Of a DNA stretch of 50,674 bases, positions 9,418-18,941 are shown piece by piece. This DNA is from an uncultured Neisseriaceae bacterium (GTDB lineage Bacteria; Pseudomonadota; Gammaproteobacteria; Burkholderiales; Neisseriaceae), in contig CALYOS010000014.1 in NCBI GenBank assembly GCA_945267035.1, forward strand, positions 1 to 50,674, in the 5' to 3' direction. A model generated the notes under the pieces. It did not search any database, had not been told where the DNA came from, and was given only the letters and a program-made list of their open reading frames with translations. The translations under genes were made by a program, and so were the position numbers. Positions within the stretch are counted from its first letter, which is position 1, and every line of letters begins with the position of its first letter.

Positions 9418-9851
9418 TTGCTTATAAGCAATCAAAGTTTACAACCTGAAAAGGGCTGATCTTTCTCGTAACCCCAAATAGATAGATGCTACGCCGGCAA
9501 GTAATTCAAAATGATTTACATAACCACCTTGTCTGTATTTGGCGTAGGAAGAATTTAAAATAAGATAGAAGATTATTGTTTGCAGCTAGTCAATACGATA
9601 ATTTTATTGGTAATCACTATGGGACTGCTACGCGGATAAAACTGAGTTCTGTTTGAATCTAAAGCTTGAATTTCACCGCTTAGACCTTATTAAATATGGG
9701 TACTAGTGATTAAACCAGTTACACAATGGTAGATAGTCTTCGTTTTACTTTTACTTTGTTGTCTGGTTTTTAGTTACAATAGGGTGGTTTGTGATCTTCT
9801 GCTGATGAAGTATCCATTTTTTGAATTGATTTTGCTGCACTGCAGCTGCGG
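9418..9851. other. intergenic region, mltB to dnaX
   Basis: About 430 bases before dnaX. The only protein-like stretch is on the minus strand (9439-9585). The dnaX promoter must lie here, but no convincing -35/-10 pair was picked out. Confidence 0.4.
9439..9585 (-). pseudogene. possible gene remnant, 48 open codons, no start
   Basis: A minus-strand frame without a start codon, bounded upstream by TAG, reads LQTIIFYLILNSSYAKYRQG... to ...GVASIYLGLRERSALFRL and stops at 9439. Composition is protein-like and could be the C terminus of a lost gene. Family unknown; chance cannot be excluded at this length. Confidence 0.2.
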
Positions 9852-11837
9852 ATGGCTATGACTTATCAAGTATTGGCGCGTAAATGGCGACCGAAAAAAT
9901 TTGCCGACTTAGTCGGTCAGGAACATGTGGTCAAGGCATTGGTCAATGCTCTGGATAAGGGAAGATTGCATCATGCTTATTTATTAACCGGAACGCGTGG
10001 AGTGGGCAAGACCACCATTGCGCGAATACTGGCTAAAAGTCTAAATTGTCCCCATTCTGAACATGGCGAACCATGTAATCAATGTAATTCTTGTCAGCAG
10101 ATCGATGCCGGACGCTTTGTTGATGTGTTGGAAATCGATGCCGCTTCTAATACCGGTATAGACAACATACGAGAGGTGTTAGAAAACGCGCAATATGCTC
10201 CCACTATGGGCAGTTATAAGGTCTATATCATAGACGAGGTACATATGCTGTCCAAGAGTGCTTTCAATGCTATGTTGAAAACACTTGAAGAACCACCAGA
10301 ACATGTTAAATTCATTCTGGCAACAACCGATCCCCAAAAAGTACCGGTAACAGTTTTAAGCCGATGTCTGCAATTTGTCTTGCGTAATTTAAATAGTACT
10401 CAAGTATATGATTATTTGGTCTACGTACTTCAGCAAGAACAAATCACCTATGAAGATACTGCTTTGCATTTGCTTGGACGAGCTGCTGCCGGTTCGATGC
10501 GCGATGCACTCAGTTTGCTTGATCAGGCGATCGCGATTGGGTCTGGGCAGGTAACCGAAGCCGACGTGCGTAATATGATTGGCGCGGTAGATAAAAGTTA
10601 TTTGTATGGGCTGCTAGAAGCGTTGGCGAATCGAGACGGACAAGCTTTATTGTCTAAGGCTGCAGACATGACGAATCATGCCATTGGTTTTGATGGTGCG
10701 CTGACCGAATTAGCTTTACTGCTGCAACAATTAAGCTTGATGCAAACAGTTCCAACGGCCATTCAGGCTGATGATCCTGAATATTCTACGTTATCTCGCT
10801 TGGCCAGTTTATTCTCACCAGAGCAAATCCAGCTTTACTATCAATGTGCCTTGCGCGGTAAGGCTGACTTGCCTTTGGCTCCAGATGAACATGCCGGATT
10901 TATCATGACTTTGCTGCGCATGCTTGCCTTTACGCCGCTCGCTGCTTTATCTGAACAGCGATTGCACGGGCAAATAGCCGGTAGTGGATTAAAAAATGCG
11001 ACCGCTAATGAAACTGTGCCGCAAAGCGCGAATACTGGAGAGGTCAGCGCATTACCACCTGAAGAAGCTAGACAAGCTGAATCTCAGTCATCAACTTCAG
11101 ATTTGGCAAAACCTTCTCCTGCCAATGCGGATGCTGGTCAGCAAAAAGGAGCTGAATCTACTGGGCTCGATACCTCAGTAGACCAGACGCCTGCTGCAGA
11201 TTTAGCGACGATCACTGCGGATGCGACCGCAACAATACCAGTTGCACCACCAGATGATTTCATGGCCGAAGAGTCTATCATCTCCTCAGAGATTGTAGAT
11301 ATAACGCAAAGTGTGCCGACTAATGATTTGCCTACGGCCAAAAGTGAGGCAGATGATGCCACTGCGGTTGAGCCAAGCCACGAGTCATCTGCGACATCGC
11401 AAGCTGCATCTAGTACGTTGGCAGAAAAACTACCAGAATTAACTGCTGAGAATTGGCCCAAAATTTTATCGCTATTGGCACATAAACTGGGTGCAGTGCA
11501 GCTCTTCAGTCAACATTCAGCAGTGGCTGACTATAATGAGCAAAATGGTGAATTGACTATTGCATTAGCTCAGGAGGGGGAGCCTACTGCCAATAGAGAA
11601 TTGTTGACACGTTTGGCTGATAGTTTATCGGTGGCTTATGGCAAACCGATTCATATCACAACTTGTGCCTGGACAAACCAATCAACTTTAGAAACGCCAA
11701 TTATGCGACAACAACGCTTAAAAGAACAGGCGCAGCAACAGGCACAAGCCAGCCTTGAAGCGGAGCCATTTGTACAAGATCTGATAAAAACGTTTGATGC
11801 CAATTGGGTAACCGAAAGTTTGCAACTACGCGATTGA
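9852..11837 (+). CDS. dnaX: DNA polymerase III subunit tau (and possibly gamma)
   Basis: The clamp-loader ATPase of the replicative polymerase. Residues 1-370 hold the AAA+ core: Walker A GTRGVGKT (47-54), zinc cysteines 66, 75, 78 and 81, DEVH (128-131) and the sensor SRC (170-172). A linker rich in Ala, Ser, Glu and Pro follows (about 375-530), then the tau-specific C-terminal domain. Length 661 is close to E. coli tau (643). Codons 381-382 form A AAA AAT (10991-10997); a -1 slip there would end three codons later, giving a 385-residue gamma-like form. Start ATG 9852 has a poor ribosome site; ATG at codon 3 is an alternative. It heads a probable dnaX-ybaB-recR group. Confidence 0.97.
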   Translation: MAMTYQVLARKWRPKKFADLVGQEHVVKALVNALDKGRLHHAYLLTGTRGVGKTTIARILAKSLNCPHSEHGEPCNQCNSCQQIDAGRFVDVLEIDAASNTGIDNIREVLENAQYAPTMGSYKVYIIDEVHMLSKSAFNAMLKTLEEPPEHVKFILATTDPQKVPVTVLSRCLQFVLRNLNSTQVYDYLVYVLQQEQITYEDTALHLLGRAAAGSMRDALSLLDQAIAIGSGQVTEADVRNMIGAVDKSYLYGLLEALANRDGQALLSKAADMTNHAIGFDGALTELALLLQQLSLMQTVPTAIQADDPEYSTLSRLASLFSPEQIQLYYQCALRGKADLPLAPDEHAGFIMTLLRMLAFTPLAALSEQRLHGQIAGSGLKNATANETVPQSANTGEVSALPPEEARQAESQSSTSDLAKPSPANADAGQQKGAESTGLDTSVDQTPAADLATITADATATIPVAPPDDFMAEESIISSEIVDITQSVPTNDLPTAKSEADDATAVEPSHESSATSQAASSTLAEKLPELTAENWPKILSLLAHKLGAVQLFSQHSAVADYNEQNGELTIALAQEGEPTANRELLTRLADSLSVAYGKPIHITTCAWTNQSTLETPIMRQQRLKEQAQQQAQASLEAEPFVQDLIKTFDANWVTESLQLRD

Positions 11838-11887
11838 GTATTGATCAAGAATTTTGCCCTTTAAATTTAAGATATAAGGAAGTTAAT

Positions 11888-12229
11888 ATGTTTGGAAAAG
11901 CAGGTTTAGGCGGTTTAATGAAGCAAGCTCAGCAAATGCAAGAGCGTATGAAAAAAGCGCAGGCAGAGCTTGCGAATGTTGAAGTAGAGGGTGAGTCTGG
12001 TGCTGGTATGGTTAAGGTGACCATGAACTGTCATTATGGTGTCAAACGTATTCATATTGATGATAGTTTATTGGCTGATGCTGCCGAAGATAAAGAAATG
12101 TTGGAAGATTTGATTGCTGCTGCGGTGAATGATGCAGTGCGTAAAGCAGAAGCGACTTCATCAGAACGTATGGGACAATTTACCCAAGGGATGAATTTAC
12201 CAGCTGGCATGGGTGATTTTTTTAAATAA
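11888..12229 (+). CDS. ybaB: YbaB/EbfC family nucleoid-associated protein
   Basis: A small DNA-binding protein of 113 residues that dimerises into tweezers and coats DNA; commonly encoded between dnaX and recR, as here. It starts [18 protein letters not shown] and contains the conserved helix with charged repeats ([11 protein letters not shown]) and the core [15 protein letters not shown]. The true start is ATG 11888, preceded by AAGGA; the frame is open further upstream (to 11804), but that part overlaps dnaX and lacks a ribosome site. The linkage suggests a role around replication or recombination. Confidence 0.93.
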   Translation: MFGKAGLGGLMKQAQQMQERMKKAQAELANVEVEGESGAGMVKVTMNCHYGVKRIHIDDSLLADAAEDKEMLEDLIAAAVNDAVRKAEATSSERMGQFTQGMNLPAGMGDFFK

Positions 12230-12237
12230 TCTATTTA

Positions 12238-12269
12238 GGGAGAAAACGCTCGGTTGAGTTTTTTCTCCC
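12238..12269 (+). terminator. stem-loop between ybaB and recR
   Basis: GGGAGAAAA (12238-12246) pairs with TTTTCTCCC (12261-12269), with CTC/GAG pairing inside (12249-12251 and 12256-12258). The T run is inside the stem, not after it, so it may be a weak terminator or a processing site separating recR from dnaX-ybaB. Confidence 0.45.
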
Positions 12270-12456
12270 AAATGATCAAGCTTTATTTTTGTCTGTTCTC
12301 ACTTTTTCGTCTTTCATCTGACGGTCAATACTTGCTGCTAAGTGTCTTTGTGTTAAAACCATTTCTTTAGCGATGAGTAAGAGATTGTTGATCACTGATG
12401 TGTAGGTGATTTAATCTATTATTTTGTTCACTACGAAATTTTTTGATGAGTACACT

Positions 12457-13062
12457 ATGAGTACTAAATCTACAGATGCGCTAAGCCGTCTAACTAATGC
12501 TTTAAAAGTCTTGCCTAATGTTGGGCCGAAAACAGCGCAAAGAATGGCTTATGAATTATTACAACATAAACGTGCAGGTGCAGAAGAGTTAGTGGCAGCT
12601 ATTCAAGCCGCTTTATTGCAAGTGCATCATTGCCGTTTGTGTAACACTTTTTGTGAAGGTGATTTATGTGACATTTGTGCAGATCATGAGCGCAATCCTA
12701 AACGGTTGATGATTGTACAAATGCCGGTTGATGTGGCCAGTATGGAAGCGGCAAATTGTCATGATGGCTTATATTTTGTGTTGATGGGGCAGGTTAATCC
12801 AGCGCAAGGTGCGGATTTGCAAGCCATTGCTTTAGAGAAACTGATCTCTCGATTGCAGCAATATGAGATTGAAGAAGTGATCATTGCGACCAATTTTACC
12901 GCTGAAGGTGATGCGACTGCCTATATTCTGTCGCAACTTCTACAAAATTTTCCGGCTAAAGTGACCAGATTGGCGCGCGGTATGCCGTTAGGTGGTGAAT
13001 TAGAATATGTAGATGCAGGAACGTTGGCACAGGCGGTTTATGAACGCCGTAATATCAAATAA
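12457..13062 (+). CDS. recR: recombination mediator protein RecR
   Basis: RecR works with RecF and RecO to load RecA on gaps. The 201-residue product equals E. coli RecR in length from ATG 12457; the frame extends to a TTG at 12424 but without support. Domains run in order: helix-hairpin-helix LPNVGPKTAQRM (19-30), zinc finger with Cys 59, 62, 71 and 74 (Cys 66 lies between), Toprim region (83-130) and the C-terminal PLGGELEYVDAGTL. In the Toprim segment the usual acidic residue after the first strand is glutamine (IVQMPVDV); the Neisseria protein as I recall it is also altered there. A 227-base gap from ybaB suggests its own promoter. Confidence 0.96.
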   Translation: MSTKSTDALSRLTNALKVLPNVGPKTAQRMAYELLQHKRAGAEELVAAIQAALLQVHHCRLCNTFCEGDLCDICADHERNPKRLMIVQMPVDVASMEAANCHDGLYFVLMGQVNPAQGADLQAIALEKLISRLQQYEIEEVIIATNFTAEGDATAYILSQLLQNFPAKVTRLARGMPLGGELEYVDAGTLAQAVYERRNIK

Positions 13063-13370
13063 TTCGCCCTTTTTAGGAGTTGATTGATTGTGTCGCTATG
13101 GATTTAATGCATGCATTATCAATTAGATGATGATCAAGCTTAATCTGCATCTTAGCCCACAGATTTTATTTTAATGGTCTCATTTTAGAATTTGTCTAAC
13201 ACGGCACAATGGCTATTCAGGCAGTTGTATTGCGGCAAACCGTTATTAATCCATTCACTTTCGTTTTATAAGTGTTTTTTTTTACGCAAAAATCAATTGT
13301 ATATTGGCGTTTGAAGTATGGCATTTTCAAAACATTGATAGGATCAAAAAGGCCACCGAAATAAAGCCCC
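13063..13370. other. intergenic region after recR
   Basis: About 300 bases with no reading frame. It contains two short stretches shared with other intergenic places of this window: 13230-13258 (compare 1473-1496) and 13279-13299 (compare 35739-35759). Confidence 0.4.
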
Positions 13371-13641
13371 ATGCCTGATCCTGATCAATTTTCATTGTTC
13401 AAATATCATCTTAATCTAGATTTATACTTGCTTTGGTTTGCATCTTTATTTCCACGTTGACCGCATGGATACAAGGTGGAAATAGGCGAAAAATGTTTAT
13501 AAACAAAGCAACCTTAGGTTCTTCACTTATCTATACACCATATTCATCTTATTGATCGGCAATCAATTGATCGCTTTTCTTTATATCGAATATGGATTCT
13601 CTATTTTCGGCTTAATGCTGCTGTTAACGATGTCCTTTTAG
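13371..13641 (+). pseudogene. remnant of a small membrane protein gene
   Basis: ATG at 13371 opens a protein-like frame (MPDPDQFSLFKYHLNLDLYL...) that stops at 13458-13460. The other frames carry on plausibly: STLTAWIQGGNRRKMFINK from 13450, then FFTYLYTIFILLIGNQLIAF and a hydrophobic tail ending GLMLLLTMSF with TAG at 13639-13641. The remnant ends 5 bases before the convergent ilvA stop, as a real gene would. At least two frameshifts are needed, so it is presumed inactive. The product would have been a small two-helix membrane protein. Family not recognised. Confidence 0.38.
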
Positions 13642-13646
13642 GAATG

Positions 13647-15188
13647 TTAGCCTTGCTTCACGTTGTCGCTAAGAAAGAGCTGGTAAGCATCATTATCGGT
13701 TTGATCATAATAGTGATAACCAACATTATTTAAAAAAGCGGTAAATTTACTGGAATCGGCAGGGGGAATATCAAGTCCAACCAGCACGCGACCAAAATCG
13801 GCACCGTGATTGCGATAATGAAATAAGGTGATATTCCAATCTGATTGCATGTGGTTTAGAAAACGTGCCAATGCGCCTGGCCGTTCTGGAAATTCGAAGC
13901 TGATCAATCTTTCATTGGCAACTTTGTTGGTGCGCCCACCAACCATATAGCGGATATGCAGTTTAGCCATTTCGTTGTGGGTTAGATCTAAAGTAGGCAG
14001 ACCATGAGCGTTTAAATCAGCTGCAATTTGCGCCAGATCGGCGGCATTATTGCTTTGTATGCCGACAAATATATGCGCTTTTTGGCTATCTCCGTAGCGA
14101 TAATTGAATTCGGTAATGCTACGGTTGCCGATTAAATCGATAAATTGTCTAAAACTTCCTGGCTCTTCCGGAATGGTGACGGCAAAAATACCTTCATGAC
14201 TTTCGCTCAGTTCACACCGTTCGGAAACATGGCGTAACTGATGGAAATTCATATTGGCACCGCTGGCAATGGCTATTAGGTTTTGCTGCTGACATTGTTC
14301 TTTGGCAATATACGCTTTTAAACCTGCTAAAGCGAGAGCGCCAGATGTTTCAGTAATACTGCGTGTATCATCAAAAATATCTTTGACAGCGGAGCAGACA
14401 GCATCTGTATCAACAGTAATAATATCGTCTAATAAATCCCGGCAAATCGCAAATGTCTCTTTACCAACGAGTTTAACTGCAGTGCCATCTGCAAATAGTC
14501 CAACTTCTTTAAGTTCAATTCGTTTACCTGCGGCGATGGATTGTTTCATACCACACGCATCATCTGTTTCTACACCAATTACTTTGATTTCAGGGCGCAC
14601 ATTTTTGATATAAGCGGCAATACCTGCAGCCATACCACCACCTCCGATGGCAACGAATATGGCATCAATTGGCTGATGACGTTGCCGCAATATTTCCATG
14701 GCGATGGTTCCTTGACCTGCAATAACATCGGGGTCGTCAAAAGGTGGAATATAGGTGAGTCCACTTTCAGCCACTAATTTCATGGCGTGGTCATAAGCGT
14801 CATTATACGATTCTCCGGCTAAGACAACTTTACCACCACGTTTTTTGACTGCATCGATTTTGATTTGTGGGGTGGTTTTGGGCATAACAATGGTGGCGGC
14901 ACAGCCAAGTTTCTGTGCTGACATAGCAACACCTTGGGCATGGTTACCGGCAGAGGCGGTGATGACGCCTTTTTGTAAGATGGCTTGGTCTAATTTAGCC
15001 ATTTTGTTATAAGCGCCGCGAATTTTGAAGGAAAATACCGGCTGTAAATCTTCTCGTTTAATCCAGATATGGTTTTGCAGCCGATCAGACAGGTTTGCGG
15101 CGTAATTCAGTGGTGTTTCGATGGCAACATCGTACACAGCGGCATTGAGTATTCGGGTCAGATAGTCTGAGTAGGCATTCATATTCAT
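13647..15188 (-). CDS. ilvA: threonine ammonia-lyase, biosynthetic
   Basis: IlvA deaminates threonine to 2-oxobutanoate, the first step of isoleucine synthesis. From ATG 15188 the 513-residue protein matches the long, allosteric form: a PLP domain with Lys55 in SFKIRGAYNKM and the glycine loop GGGGM (182-186), then two ACT-like regulatory domains (EGIFAVTIPEEPGSFRQF... and RLISFEFPERPGALARFL...). The frame is open to 15299, but the extra 37 residues are not family-like and none of the ATG codons has a good ribosome site; ATG 15182 is equally possible. No other ilv gene is nearby. The start is the uncertain part. Confidence 0.95.
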   Translation of the reverse strand: MNMNAYSDYLTRILNAAVYDVAIETPLNYAANLSDRLQNHIWIKREDLQPVFSFKIRGAYNKMAKLDQAILQKGVITASAGNHAQGVAMSAQKLGCAATIVMPKTTPQIKIDAVKKRGGKVVLAGESYNDAYDHAMKLVAESGLTYIPPFDDPDVIAGQGTIAMEILRQRHQPIDAIFVAIGGGGMAAGIAAYIKNVRPEIKVIGVETDDACGMKQSIAAGKRIELKEVGLFADGTAVKLVGKETFAICRDLLDDIITVDTDAVCSAVKDIFDDTRSITETSGALALAGLKAYIAKEQCQQQNLIAIASGANMNFHQLRHVSERCELSESHEGIFAVTIPEEPGSFRQFIDLIGNRSITEFNYRYGDSQKAHIFVGIQSNNAADLAQIAADLNAHGLPTLDLTHNEMAKLHIRYMVGGRTNKVANERLISFEFPERPGALARFLNHMQSDWNITLFHYRNHGADFGRVLVGLDIPPADSSKFTAFLNNVGYHYYDQTDNDAYQLFLSDNVKQG

Positions 15189-15930
15189 TTTGAGGAAAGT
15201 AGGTGGGTATAATGTATCGAGCATCTTAAAATGGACAATCCGTATCGTTGCAGGACACGGTAAGACACAGTTTGTTAACAGGACTGATAAAATGTTCATT
15301 TTTTTATATTAAGGTTAATTTTATCAGTATCTGTTAAATATCTCTATGCTTTGGCTGCATAATTCGTCATTAAGATACTTTAAAGTTTCAAACAATTGTA
15401 GAAGCCAATTAATGATACTTGTTTTCTGCTGTATGCAATCTTTGCTAGAAAATGTCAAAACTACAGCATGATTGAATTGCAAGGATTGGTGAGCATTTTT
15501 ATAAGAGGATTTTAGGCTGAAGTGATGTCAATTAATGGTAGCACCAGAGATTCAGTTTAAGCTTAAGAATTTTGTCGTATTTGATTGTTATTGTTACTTA
15601 TATGCAATTTAAAATATGCTGAATGCGCAGTGGTTTGTGCTTAAAATGTTGAGTTTTAAGTGAGCTAAGGCTAATACTCGCTGATCAAAATGGGGCGATG
15701 AAGAGCAATGCTTGATCAAAGCTAAATTGATTGGTATTGCCAGTTTAAGATTATTTTGAGCATGGTCTTCTCAAGGGTGTTGCAGCGTATCAGATCTTTA
15801 CTTTATTACTTGTAAAGTGAGTTGTGATATAAATTTGGTGGGGTAATAACATTAGAAGCAACCAAGCTGATTTTTTTGATGATGTTGGTTTCTTTTTAAT
15901 TGCACAGCCAAAAATTGCGTTCTTTTTATC

Positions 15931-16047
15931 ATGATAGAAGATGAATTACGTCTCATTATCAGCATTGCAGGTTTTCGCCCTTTAGGGCGGATTTATTCAG
16001 TGATGCTGATTGGCTATGTTATTCTGCTTGGTTTACTTTGCGTTTAA
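15931..16047 (+). CDS. possible 38-residue membrane peptide or gene fragment
   Basis: ATG ATA GAA ... TAA encodes a peptide with a polar start (MIEDELRLIISIAGF), an Arg-containing turn (RPLGRIY) and a hydrophobic C-terminal helix (SVMLIGYVILLGLLCV), like a single-pass small membrane protein. No Shine-Dalgarno site precedes it. Its middle codes for a strong nested inverted repeat, so selection may act on the RNA and not the peptide. It could also be a fragment of a decayed gene. Weak call. Confidence 0.22.
   Translation: MIEDELRLIISIAGFRPLGRIYSVMLIGYVILLGLLCV
15958..16010. repeat. nested inverted repeat
   Basis: Outer arms ATCAGCAT (15958-15965) and ATGCTGAT (16003-16010) enclose a perfect GC-rich hairpin CGCCCT TT AGGGCG (15976-15989). 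No T run follows. It may fold as a long two-part hairpin in RNA or be a protein-binding site. Confidence 0.45.
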
Positions 16048-16384
16048 ATAATAGACTAAATAAGTCGTTTTTGCACTAGAATACCTGTTAAACCATTGTT
16101 CAGCTTGGTGATTGTGGTAAATTAATTGTTCTTGGATCAAGAGTTGGTCAATGTGTTGAAGTTTAGAATGTAGATGTGAATGCTATTCATTGCAGATGAT
16201 CTGTTTCATTGAGTTAATAAGTCATTTATAGTTGCAGCTTGCTGACTTGGGCGGTCATTGATGCAGTAGATCAAATCTGCTTTTGAAGCAGCCTTCTGAA
16301 TGACATTGAACCAAATTTTTAAGTCAGATTTTTTTCAGGACAATCTCGATTCTGAGCTATTTCAGATGAATGAATATAGGATAT

Positions 16385-17527
16385 ATGAAAAGTTTATGTA
16401 ATTGCTTATGTGCGCTCATGCTGCTGGTATCGGTACAGTACACGATGGCTGAGCCGCCACCTGTTATCAATGCAGCTGCCTATGTTGTGGCTGATCAGCA
16501 AAGTGAAACGATACTGGCTGGACAAGATGTTGATGCGCGGATTGAACCTGCGGCTCTGACTAAACTCATGACCACTTATCTGGTCTTTCAAGCATTGCAA
16601 GATGGAAAACTTCAAGCAGATGCCATGTTGACATTACCAACCAGTGGTTGGCAAACGGATGGTAGTCGTCTATTTATGCAGCCTGATGTACCGATGAAAG
16701 CGGAAGATGTGATTCAGGGTATGCTGGCCATTTCAGCCAATGATGCCGCTATCACGCTAGCTACCGCCATCAGTGGGAGTGAGAAAGCTTTTGTACGACA
16801 AATGAATGAGCAGGCTGAAAGGCTCGGACTGAAAAACACGCATTTTATCAATTGTACGGGATTAGCTGCTGAAGGTCAGTATAGTAGTGTGGGGGATCTG
16901 ATGCAGATAGCACAATTGTTGCAACGGGATTTTCCGCAATATCAAAGTTGGTTTGCCAGAAAATCTTTTGTCAATAATGGCATGACGCAGTTAAACCGAA
17001 ATTTGTTGTTATTCCGGGATGACCAAGTGGATGGTATGGCGGTCGGTTACACCATTGATGGTGGATACAATTTGGCTGTCAGCACTAAGCGTAATGGCAG
17101 AAGTATCATAGCCATTTTAGTTGGAGCGGACAGCAATGAAGCTCGAGCAGCTGAAGGAAGTAAGTTATTAAGTTGGGCGCTAACTTCTTCTAATGTAGCT
17201 AAACTTTACGATGCGAACCATAAAATAACTGAGTTAAGTGTGTATAAGGGAAGTAGTACGAGTGTTCCAATAGGTTTTAATCATGCTGCTTATGTGACTT
17301 TGCCCGCAGAGGGTGAAAAAAGTTTGAAATCGGTGCTGGAGACGGTACAACCGGTCGTTGCGCCGATTCGTAAAGGGCAGACTTTGGGTAGGTTGAAGCT
17401 TTTGAATGATAAAAATCAAGTGGTGGCAGAGAAAAATGTGGTGGCGCTTGAAGATGTCCAAGAAGCGCGCGGTTTGAATAATTGGTTTAGTCGCTTTGGT
17501 TTGTGGCTGAGGAGCATTTTTAGCTAA
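16385..17527 (+). CDS. D-alanyl-D-alanine carboxypeptidase homologue lacking catalytic residues (PBP5/6-like pseudoenzyme)
   Basis: A 380-residue protein with the full plan of penicillin-binding protein 5/6: signal peptide (1-22), penicillin-binding domain, beta-rich C-terminal domain (about 265-360) and an amphipathic tail (NNWFSRFGLWLRSIFS) that anchors the family to the membrane. The catalytic motifs are altered. SxxK reads A57-L-T-K60, the nucleophilic serine being GCT (16553-16555). KTG reads A219-V-G (17039-17047). SxN is kept as S117-A-N. It should therefore neither acylate penicillin nor trim pentapeptides, yet the frame is intact and the fold residues (HFINCTGL, YSSVGDL) are kept. 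ATG 16385 has AGGA upstream; ATG 16370 lacks a site. Role unknown, perhaps structural or regulatory. Confidence 0.9.
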   Translation: MKSLCNCLCALMLLVSVQYTMAEPPPVINAAAYVVADQQSETILAGQDVDARIEPAALTKLMTTYLVFQALQDGKLQADAMLTLPTSGWQTDGSRLFMQPDVPMKAEDVIQGMLAISANDAAITLATAISGSEKAFVRQMNEQAERLGLKNTHFINCTGLAAEGQYSSVGDLMQIAQLLQRDFPQYQSWFARKSFVNNGMTQLNRNLLLFRDDQVDGMAVGYTIDGGYNLAVSTKRNGRSIIAILVGADSNEARAAEGSKLLSWALTSSNVAKLYDANHKITELSVYKGSSTSVPIGFNHAAYVTLPAEGEKSLKSVLETVQPVVAPIRKGQTLGRLKLLNDKNQVVAEKNVVALEDVQEARGLNNWFSRFGLWLRSIFS

Positions 17528-17574
17528 AGAGGAAATGAAAATCAGTAATGAGTCTGATTCGAATCTAATCATAA

Positions 17575-17602
17575 AATAAACCCATCATCAGATGGGTTTA
17601 TT
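17575..17602. terminator. bidirectional terminator between the carboxypeptidase homologue and purA
   Basis: AATAAACCCATC (17575-17586) and GATGGGTTTATT (17591-17602) are perfect 12-base arms around ATCA, between two convergent genes. A and T runs lie within the stem ends on both strands, so it can serve both. Confidence 0.88.
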
Positions 17603-17614
17603 GCTGGTGCTATT

Positions 17615-18913
<1,299 letters not shown>

Positions 18914-18941
18914 TTACCTGCTCATGCTAATTGATAAGTAG

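Larger units (their letters stand above)
15300..16384. other. gene-poor kilobase upstream of the carboxypeptidase-like gene
   Basis: More than 1 kb between divergent genes with no frame of 60 codons or more. Notable items are a 38-codon frame at 15931-16047 that overlaps a nested palindrome (15958-16010), CTTTAC/GTAAAG arms around 15800, and a small hairpin at 16277-16291 (CTGCTT/AAGCAG). It is too long for promoters alone and is probably the remains of lost genes or an uncharted RNA. No tRNA or known RNA was recognised. Confidence 0.45.

Noticed and set aside
11140-11152. Second candidate slippery site in dnaX (CAAAAAGG)
   Set aside because: In the reading frame it is CAA AAA GGA; after a -1 slip the first tRNA could not re-pair.
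11138-11461. 107-codon minus-strand frame inside dnaX
   Set aside because: It mirrors the low-complexity Ala/Ser/Glu linker of tau and is a shadow.
12273-12284. TGATCAAGCTT repeated at 12273, about 13130 and about 43118
   Set aside because: Short, and one copy is inside rdgB codons; best explained by chance in AT-rich DNA.
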